Source: Owenia fusiformis (lineage: Eukaryota > Annelida > Polychaeta > Sabellida > Oweniidae). From it: 64,000 bases of DNA. Within the stretch, counting starts at the first letter, position 1; each line of letters opens with the position of its first letter. The notes below the pieces were generated by a model. The model ran no database searches. It worked only from the letters and a program-made list of their open reading frames with translations, and was not told the origin of the DNA. This document shows positions 60,001 to 64,000 of this stretch, piece by piece. The translations under genes were made by a program, and so were the position numbers. The stretch is from positions 6,521,341 to 6,585,340 of the forward strand of contig CAIIXF020000008.1 of NCBI GenBank assembly GCA_903813345.2. Direction: 5' to 3'.

Positions 60001-63000
60001 TTAAAACAAAAAATCCTCCATTTTTATTTATGATCAGAAAATATTCATAATCCAAGATATAAGATAATAAGGGTAAGCATAATCTTATACCCACCATCCC
60101 CCTATTGTGGATTTGTATTTGGTGATTGGGGTTGTTGGTGCATTTTAATTTAAAAAGCATTCATTTTCCATAGAAAAATTATTCTTTTCATCCAACAGCT
60201 TTCAATACATTTATTTACTTTCATACATGGTTGATGTCAAAAACCACATTTTGAATAAAAAAGCTTCACATATCACATTTTGATAACATTGTTATCCCAC
60301 TGAACAAAGTTCGAGAGGGATATAGGAAAGCCGTCCGTCCGTCCGTCCGTCCGTTCGTCCGTTCGTCCGTCTGTCCATCCGTCCGTCTGTTTGTCCGGGC
60401 GATAACTCAAATACCGTTTCACGGATTTGATTCAAATCTTATAGGCTTATGCCTTATGGGTGTAGGACCTCTGCTCGAGAAGGAATTTCAATATGGCCAC
60501 TGAATTCAAAATGGCCGCCATTTTTCGTAAAAAATGTAATCTTTAATAACTCAAATACTAGTTTGCGGATTTGGTTCAAATTTTATACGCTGATGCCTAG
60601 GGACACAGTAGATATGTTCGAGTAAAAATTTTCAAGATGGCGGCTAGATTTCAAAATGGCGGCCATTTTTCGTAAAATAACTTAATCTCTGGTAACTCAA
60701 ATACCAGTGAACGGATTTGGTTCAAATTTTATATGCTTATGCCTAGGGACAAAGGAGCTTTGCTCAAGATGAGATTTTCAAGATGGCCACTGATTGTCAA
60801 AATGGCGGCCATTTTTCGTAAAAAAATGTAATCTTTGATAACTCAAATACCAGTGAACAGATTTGGCTCAAATTTTATATGATAATGCCTAGGGACACAA
60901 TAGATCTGTTCAAGAAAGAATTTTCAAGATGGCGGCTTGATATTCAAAATGGCGGCCATTTTTCGTAAAAAAGGTAATCTTTGATAACTCAAATACCAGT
61001 GAACGGATTTGGCTCAAATTTCATATGATGATGCCTAGGGACAAAGGAGATCTGTTCGATAAAGAATTTTCAAGATGGCGGCTGAATTTCAAAATGGACG
61101 CCATTTTTCGTAAAAAACGTAATCTTTGATAACTCAATTACCAGTGAACAGATTTGGCTCATTTTTTATATGATGATTTCTAGGGACACAGTAGATTTGT
61201 TCGAGAATTGTTTTTCAAGATGGTGGCTGAATTTCAAAATGGTAGCCATTTTTCATAAGAAAAAACGTAATCTTTGATAAGTCAAATACCAGTGAACAGA
61301 TTTGGTTCAAATTTTATATGCTGATGCCTAGAAACACAGTAGCTCTGTTCGAGAAAAAAATTTTAAGATGGCGGCTGATCTTCAGAATGGCTGCCATTTT
61401 TCATTTTCATTTTCGTAATCTTTGGTGACTCAACTGGCGTTCGGTGGGATTTGCTACTCCGTGGAGTTGCTGTTTTTTTAGGACTACAATATGAGCCAAA
61501 GTGGTTTAAACTTTATATGGGGTCTTTAAACATATCCACTTGTACACTGCAATTGTAGACTGTGCATCCAACACTACTGAAGATGCATATAGGCAAGAGG
61601 TTACAGAAATTGGAGAAAGGAACAGACATAGACTGGGCAACAGCTGAGGCACTTGCTATGGGATCTCTACTTTATCAAGGTAGGTCACCTAGTACTAATA
61701 CCCTGGGTCGTAATCAGTCAGCAACACTACCCTCTGGTTATTACACAAGATTTTGCAGCAATGATTCCGAGAATTTAATTCTGAAACACTTATGAATCTA
61801 TTAATGAATCATCCATGTACGGTGAAGATCTTAACTTGACTCACAATTCAGTATTCTTAAATTTATTTCTCCTAGCATATTTTGACACACTAATCTGTCA
61901 GCACATTTAAGCACACCACAAGTCATACCAGTTAGCACATTAAATTAAGCACACTGTGATTAGTCATATCAGTAAGCACATATTAGCCCACCAATAGTCT
62001 ACCATTTAGCACAGTTTAACTCACCATTAGTCATATCAGTAAGCACATATTGGCCCATCAATAGCACATGTTAGCTCGCCATTAGTCATACCAGTAAGCA
62101 CATATTTGCCCATCAATAGTCATACCAGATAGCACATTTAAGGACAATAATAGTTATACCAAAATGCTCAACATGTATACAGTAACAAATAACTGAGGGT
62201 TAATGAGGGTTGAGTCAAAGTGTAGAATTGGTGACATATTGTTATGGTCTCCAACTTTTTTGTGGACAGTGTTCAGTTGTTGTGTGTCGTTCTGTGTTCG
62301 GTGTCTGTAACAATTGACAGGTGGTGGCATTTTGCATATTAATGCCTTGTATTACTTTGTTGTAGGTCACAATGTTAGGATAAGTGGGCAAGATGTTGGT
62401 AGAGGAACTTTCAGCCACAGACATGCCATGTTGGTTGACCAGAACACTGATGAAATGTACATACCATTGAATGATCTCTCTGCAGAGCAGTCAGGCCATT
62501 TAGAGGTATTAGTTGATACCTGCAAGTGTGTAAATCTAAATATGATTGTATAAATGAAATGGGATTAAATGAACTCATCAAAATATGAACATCCTAAATT
62601 TGTGATATTTTTCCCACAGGAAATTACACAAAATAAAATAGGAGCTGTGACCACTAGTGTAAATTACCTACATGTAATGAAGAGTTACATAAAATATTGT
62701 AGATATGCACATTAGTTTAGAAGAATTGATGATGGACAGCTAATGGTCAGTTGGACAGACAGACAAGTGGTTGATTCCATAGGTTCACCACTTGAACCAA
62801 AATAGAATGCTCTTGAAAACTCAATTTCACAAATTGAAAAAATAAGAAAAAGAACCAAAAATATATATTTGTACAAAAATGTGAAAATATTATTGCACCA
62901 TCTTTATAATTAGAAAACATAACAAGGAGAATAAGAATATATGCTCTATTACCATCATACATTTCTAGATTGCCAACAGTATTCTGTCAGAGGAGGCTGT

Positions 63001-63634
63001 GCTGGGGTTTGAGTATGGAATGAGTATAGAGAACCCAAGGACACTGGTTATCTGGGAGGCTCAGTTTGGGGACTTCTTCAATGGGGCTCAGATCATTATA
63101 GACACCTATGTTACTTCTGGAGAAGGTAATTGTGTTTTAGACCCCATTCTTACTTGCATTAAATTCTACATGTAATTGATTTTGTTTCGTAGTTGAGTGG
63201 GTGGAGACATTTTTGTTCCTAAAAAAATCAGCAAATTTAGAATACCCCAAATGAGTCAAAAATCTTGTCTTTCATAAATCCATTTCATTAATGGGCTTAG
63301 GTAGGTGATCTAATGAGAGAGATTTCATGTAGAATTTAGTGAGAATTACCCCTTTTCTATACCAGTCTTTAAATCTGGTGATAGCCATAACTTGTAACAC
63401 ACTTTCTTTGGTTTAACTTGTATTTTTATAGCCCGTAGAGTGTTTAATGCTCATACTCTTTTCTTGGTTAATTATAGTCTTCCTACCTTTACTTATTTTG
63501 TATTTATAACCTTGACCTCCATAACCTTTACAGCTAAATGGTTGCTGCAGAGTGGACTAGTCATGCTGCTGCCACATGGTATGGATGGGGCAGGTCCGGA
63601 ACATTCCTCTAGTAAAATAGAACGATTCTTACAA
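36060..63634 (+). CDS. DHTKD1: 2-oxoadipate dehydrogenase E1 (DHTKD1), 3' end outside window
   Basis: DHTKD1 is a mitochondrial thiamine-diphosphate enzyme that oxidatively decarboxylates 2-oxoadipate in lysine/tryptophan breakdown, with the E2 and E3 of the oxoglutarate dehydrogenase complex. Exons: 36060-36213, 37550-37667, 37974-38142, 38473-38695, 39218-39315 (or 39531-39628), 41115-41178, 41335-41408, 42487-42630, 43543-43658, 54514-54781, 55186-55287, 55840-55971, 61559-61679, 62366-62505, 62969-63125, 63534-63634. These give 727 codons in phase; the human protein has 919, so about 190 residues lie to the right. Hallmarks: a basic N-terminus (mitochondrial targeting), [111 protein letters not shown]. 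An ATG three bases on (36063) is an alternative start. Large insertions sit in introns 8, 9 and 12. Confidence 0.96.
36214..37549. other. DHTKD1 intron 1 with inverted repeats
   Basis: No exon. Two clear hairpins occur: ACTCAATAACGGC / GCCGTTATTGAGT (about 36437-36494) and TTAGACCTAGCCGGGGCC (37197-37214) pairing with GGCCCAGGCTAGGTCTAA (37240-37257). AATCCAATCCGGAT near 36396 is matched inversely near 37375-37395, so a foldback element of about 1 kb may span both, but this is uncertain. Confidence 0.45.
38162..38305. repeat. Dispersed repeat family 1, inverted copy
   Basis: Reads, in inverse orientation, the family modules 'acaaggcattaatatg', 'aaaatgtcaccacct', 'atttgttacagacatcaacc', 'aaaaaagttagagact'. 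It lies in DHTKD1 intron 3. Related copies are near 21968, 23451, 27326, 29538 and (inverted) 62225; that at 32257 is weaker. Confidence 0.8.
39218..39315 (+). CDS. DHTKD1: DHTKD1 exon 5a (canonical version)
   Basis: 98-bp exon, phase 1 in and phase 0 out, coding [20 protein letters not shown] and then [12 protein letters not shown]. It keeps the family motif [10 protein letters not shown] found in human DHTKD1; the His of HRGR corresponds to the substrate-binding His of bacterial E1o. Acceptor ATATTCAG, donor GTAACC. Confidence 0.93.
39531..39628 (+). CDS. DHTKD1: DHTKD1 exon 5b (alternative, mutually exclusive version)
   Basis: A second 98-bp exon 215 bp after 5a, with acceptor GGATTATAG, donor GTATTC, and the same phases. 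It codes [20 protein letters not shown] and then [12 protein letters not shown]: clearly homologous to 5a, free of stops, with HRGR kept but its neighbours changed (MP to AH before, LN to HT after). Inclusion of both exons would add 98 nt and shift the frame, so a productive transcript must choose one. It may be a functional alternative or a decaying duplicate; preserved length, frame and splice sites favour function. Confidence 0.85.
40525..41019. mobile_element. TIR element carrying a tRNA-like sequence
   Basis: The ends are about 31-bp inverted repeats: CATTAAACCTGCACATCGCT at 40525 and the inverse of CATTAAACCTGCAAATCGCT ending at 41019, with three mismatches over the full length. The interior holds a tRNA-like stretch at 40674-40740 (minus). 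It lies in the DHTKD1 intron before exon 6. There is no transposase frame and no clear target duplication. Confidence 0.75.
40674..40740 (-). other. tRNA-like sequence (degenerate tRNA or SINE head)
   Basis: On the minus strand there is a perfect B box GGTTCGAATCC in a GGGTTCGAATCCCGC arm and an A-box-like TGGCCTTGCGGTAGAATGC about 30 nt upstream. The 5' and 3' ends do not form a seven-pair acceptor stem and no confident anticodon can be read, so I do not call a functional tRNA. It could still act as a Pol III promoter or be the head of a tRNA-derived SINE. Confidence 0.6.
42400..42447. repeat. Fragment of the 60.3-kb array element (3' end)
   Basis: TTTGCTACTCTGTGGAGTTG here nearly equals TTTGCTACTCCGTGGAGTTG at the end of the tandem-repeat element near 61450, suggesting a solo terminal fragment of the same repeat. 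Confidence 0.5.
42867..43403. mobile_element. 537-bp full-length foldback MITE
   Basis: Nearly the whole unit is one long imperfect palindrome: the left arm starts CACTGGTGATCCACTCGATT and the right arm ends with its exact inverse at 43403. The arms also match at ACAGAATCGTCGATTTACTT near the centre. Each end contains a nested hairpin GGTTACCAAAACGGTTCG.... A 5-bp direct duplication AATTA flanks it (42862-42866 and 43404-43408). There is no coding capacity. It lies in DHTKD1 intron 8. Confidence 0.92.
44021..47592 (+). repeat. 5' LTR with TATA box and three tandem-repeat blocks
   Basis: 3572 bp, TGTAAC...GTTACA. A TATAAATA box lies 560 bp in (44581-44588), so U3 is about 0.6 kb and the remaining 3 kb is R/U5. 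Downstream come three tandem blocks: a roughly 54-bp block (about 45000-45450), a 78-bp block of about 13 units (45650-46700) and a roughly 120-bp block (46700-47310). All are built around a recurring ACTTAG core. A duplicated segment with AACTGAGAGAGGACAGACC precedes the first block (44627 and 44838). Confidence 0.93.
47643..50594 (+). CDS. Retrotransposon Gag-protease polyprotein (983 aa)
   Basis: The only large frame of the LTR element. Order of parts: an acidic/proline-rich N-terminus ([12 protein letters not shown]); a coiled-coil-like Gln/Glu-rich stretch (about 140-250); a Gag capsid-like helical domain (about 435-615; [34 protein letters not shown], then LEKRFGP); a CCHC zinc knuckle [14 protein letters not shown] (from about 681); and a retropepsin-type protease with [10 protein letters not shown] (catalytic Asp about 752) and [11 protein letters not shown]. 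After about residue 815 the sequence is Arg-rich, low in recognisable features, and ends at TGA without any pol domain. Start chosen at the first Met, 50 bp after the LTR. The frame is intact, so it could be expressed from the LTR promoter. Confidence 0.93.
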   Translation: MEHEQDLPPPPKMEDITNEDPEKTVFFKSDDMEIDNPGAADVTVPEIMDPAKQKLSPRKGIPTEGARPRMTNSDTEQRQSSSLWSSGYWTGAVMTDAKTPLNSISRKERDPPRRQRYPLTSSVVCGTVRRFREEDTMRPDLTLIESKLERKMDKISESLVAQQRQMQKLAETQQKCMTQVMETQKSLVEGLTASQNTQIHNISRIAEQVQQSKDHQERQLRSVRSQMETFKETMETSIMEKIQTVIPFERGTREDPEKTKLLDEIGHADYIARRQTPVDSVGKDYSSETTLPFTQPKDNFMSAPPVSEVKRPWQLRRQDRVYLRPGAKLMQDSAGDINQHREYENSGPKEDLLGSEHANDTCNRPYPWYQDEETDKSTQYIPSKRPSSPNQDNLVNRSENVESLHGPNLSAELLKMCSKLCDKLSKDNSEKSSKSKIKPDVYNGTTPWQDYRAYFEICAEANNWTEEDKRQFLATSLRGPAQQMVLEMGQDYSYEQLLLALEKRFGPGGKAEVYEAELVGRIRKPKETLQSLGQDIRRLTSLAYPEMSRAAQDRLARRSFEQAILEEDIRRAIHAKECNTLDKAIEVALKEESYLESERIRKGQKPKLRVNAIDSEEEYCNFLSTPDNKEDVFQKMAKMIEQMQQAVQETCTKNFEKMVDLMKLTKSESTNSVNMNNRPKCFYCHKPGHRIADCYSRKRAEERDKAAQERSSQIATVEFLSLQGNGVQSSKDTQKIVAHGIVCDTNVSFLVDSGAASTIMSSKVYQNIPKRKRPQLKPPKKTILQAGGQLLLMKGVIPVSLKIDGHVQNLEVVVADIQFEGILGTDFLAASGAVLNYRQCKMTFESENPGSFDDHPIDSGVPKDQASEVKDREVDRRERLGPRDRSAHPKRSSRKTVADLSGFPNFRGHRCASDKRCCKVPRLSEDHNHSIDSTDRDPRTYSAKAPLSKIYRMRHWRTPPRRDLDGDWRNHHYSPTRKSKLES
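50595..50916 (+). other. LTR element 3' non-coding interior
   Basis: Between the Gag-protease stop and the right LTR. No pol remnant was recognised. It ends with the purine-rich GGATGGGAGGAG that probably serves as the plus-strand primer. A short inverted repeat GGTGTT/AACACC lies just before it. Confidence 0.7.
50917..54488 (+). repeat. 3' LTR (copy of 5' LTR)
   Basis: Same length (3572 bp) and the same features at the same offsets as the 5' LTR, including TATAAATA at 51477-51484 and the three tandem blocks; translated frames of the repeat blocks are identical in the two LTRs. It ends at 54488, only 25 bp before DHTKD1 exon 10 (54514), so the branch-point and polypyrimidine region of that exon sits right against the insertion. 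Confidence 0.93.
56225..56400. repeat. Dispersed repeat family 2 copy
   Basis: AATAAAACCTGTCTAATCCG followed by 'ctcctctgggacc', 'gtgtttgaattagaaggtgttcac' and a repeated 'gtgtt..gattatataggtgttcag'. Comparable copies lie near 3110-3215, 13620-13708, 24898-25035, 29390-29520, 43850-44002 and 63785-63990. Function unknown. Confidence 0.7.
56430..57785 (-). CDS. Golgi carbohydrate sulfotransferase (HNK-1ST/CHST8-14 type)
   Basis: A single-exon frame of 451 aa. Members transfer sulfate from PAPS to glycans in the Golgi lumen. Topology is type II: a short basic tail, a membrane anchor at about 15-35 ([20 protein letters not shown]), a stem, then the catalytic domain. The 5'-phosphosulfate-binding motif is TPKVASTTW (about 228-236) and the 3'-phosphate-binding motif [13 protein letters not shown] (about 293-305). 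[12 protein letters not shown] and the terminal [10 protein letters not shown] also follow the family. The stem contains a two-copy internal repeat (about 69-112 and 112-163, shared VIDGDVKL...[21 protein letters not shown]). The gene is nested antisense in DHTKD1 intron 12 and lacks introns, as in expanded invertebrate sulfotransferase families. Acceptor glycan cannot be predicted. Confidence 0.93.
   Translation of the reverse strand: MFLRKKLKCKNIPELITILIILHVIVSFTIMYFCFNGVKELHLWEDMNIPKQRNILEKRESPKEIDELEFVIDGDVKLSMGKLTQEVYRHNQNGDINNQPKVKDEKVKDRMKFVIDGDVKLKQRNRILRPSMGKLTQEAYRHHQNGDLNNQPKVRDDKVKVRDSDILQTQAAIIENDVETYMKMRQKRIENACQRLEKLRKKKTPTRKKISNGNIYVDMKKKILYCYTPKVASTTWREILTASKYDLNETNIQLSQRGPNWSKWYEGRILTHLKLLNSRSQKNIQGEFFKFMFVRDPIERLPSAWKSKFIDVKGDYYRKRYGSNMVRKYRHNPTYAEIVEGIPTFEEFVKYITDRRNRPQDSHWISFNELCTPCTIHYDAIGDFRTLNTDANFTLAHANLDKYIFPVSQPKTSARLQSYYSNLTSQTINRIYARYATDYEMFGFEKWLKLD
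57786..60299. other. DHTKD1 intron 12, upstream of the sulfotransferase
   Basis: No exon recognised. It presumably contains the sulfotransferase promoter near 57790-58200. It has an internal short direct repeat (AAAAGTGGATTACATG, 59430 region, with a similar copy near 59376) and G-rich/C-rich runs near 59838-59870. A stretch near 58535-58700 ('caatcaataagtattgc...') resembles the edge of an old DNA transposon but is too eroded to call. Confidence 0.4.
60300..61475 (+). repeat. (CCGT)n-headed array of ~146-bp units
   Basis: Starts with GAACAAAGTTCGAGAGGGAT, a (CCGT)n microsatellite (60330-60395), then about eight units of roughly 146 bp, each containing 'gataactcaaataccagtgaac', 'tggctcaaattttatatg', 'gcctagggacac', 'ttttcaagatggcggct' and AAAATGGCGGCCATTTTTCG. 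It ends with TTTGCTACTCCGTGGAGTTG. No protein frame persists through it. A terminal fragment of the same repeat occurs near 42400. It looks like a tandem-repeat-bearing mobile element of a kind common in bivalve DNA (recollection, not checked). Confidence 0.9.
61890..62165. repeat. Imperfect tandem repeat in DHTKD1 intron 13
   Basis: Diverged units of about 50-60 bp built from 'gtcatacca/tcagtaagcacatatt', 'agcccaccaatagt' and 'tagcaca'. Low identity between units suggests age. A copy of dispersed family 1 (inverted, 62225-62360) follows and ends close to the acceptor of exon 14. Confidence 0.75.
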
Positions 63635-63834
63635 GTTAGTACTTAGTAGTGACTGATAGTAGAGAATATTATTTAAGGTTATTCACCTTCCACCTATGCA
63701 TTAATTTGTAAATCAATTTGATCACAAACTCTTCCAAGAATCCAGCATTTATATAAAGATGAACTGAACATCCATGTACAGTAACACCTTAAACCTGTCT
63801 TATTCGAACACCACTGGAACTGGGTCATAAGTGC

Positions 63835-63975
63835 TTAAATTGGCAGGTGTTAAATTGGCAGTTGATACATTGGCAGATCTTAAATTGGCAGGTGTTTAAT
63901 TGGCATTTGATACATTGGCAGATCTTAAATTGGCAGGTGTTAAATTGGCAGGTCTTAAATTGGCAGGTGCTCACA
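63835..63975. repeat. 15-bp tandem repeat near the right edge
   Basis: About nine short units of the type TTAAATTGGCAGGTG with variants TACATTGGCAGATC and TTAATTGGCATTTG. It grows out of a family 2 dispersed repeat (63785 onward), suggesting local expansion of one of its modules. It lies in the DHTKD1 intron after exon 16. Confidence 0.9.
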
Positions 63976-64000
63976 TTTCAAGTTATTTTAAATGGAAGTC

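Overview
The window is nuclear DNA from an animal. It is AT-rich, genes are split into short exons with GT-AG introns, and introns are full of mobile elements and tandem repeats. Protein matches are to metazoan families (BBSome, kindlin, DHTKD1, M14B carboxypeptidases, HNK-1-type sulfotransferases). The repeat style (TACATGTA-rich spacers, a GTCCGTCCG-headed array of 'AAAATGGCGGCC' units, many MITEs) suggests a lophotrochozoan, most likely a bivalve mollusc. The species is an inference and not proven.

Layout from left to right. (1) 1-5578: one 5' coding exon of a kindlin/fermitin gene on the minus strand; the rest of that gene lies left of the window. (2) 8772-35806, minus strand: a complete TTC8/BBS8 gene of 11 coding exons (500 codons with stop). 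(3) Inside the 18-kb seventh intron of TTC8, on the opposite strand, lie two complete tandem paralogues of a secreted M14B (CPE/CPD/CPM-like) metallocarboxypeptidase (13039-21799 and 22773-28529), plus a one-exon relic of a third copy (about 29024). (4) 36060-63634, plus strand: DHTKD1 (2-oxoadipate/2-oxoglutarate dehydrogenase E1-like), 16 exon positions covering 727 codons and running off the right edge. Its start codon is 253 bp from that of TTC8, head to head. (5) DHTKD1 intron 9 holds a 10.5-kb LTR retrotransposon (44021-54488) with two 3572-bp LTRs and a gag-protease ORF but no pol. (6) DHTKD1 intron 12 holds an intronless Golgi sulfotransferase gene on the opposite strand (56430-57785).

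Main points of interest. DHTKD1 has two adjacent 98-bp versions of exon 5, both open and both with correct splice phases; because 98 is not a multiple of 3 they can only be used alternatively, and they swap the residues around the HRGR active-site motif. Three genes each carry a tandem duplication that overlaps a splice site: the 47-bp minisatellite starting at a carboxypeptidase donor, the 92-bp duplication of a carboxypeptidase acceptor, and the triplicated 3' edge of TTC8 exon 6. A 3.7-kb terminal-inverted-repeat element sits precisely inside a 64-bp minisatellite and contains 20-bp perfect palindromes. Exon boundaries were set by hand from splice consensus, reading phase and recalled family sequences; no alignment was run.
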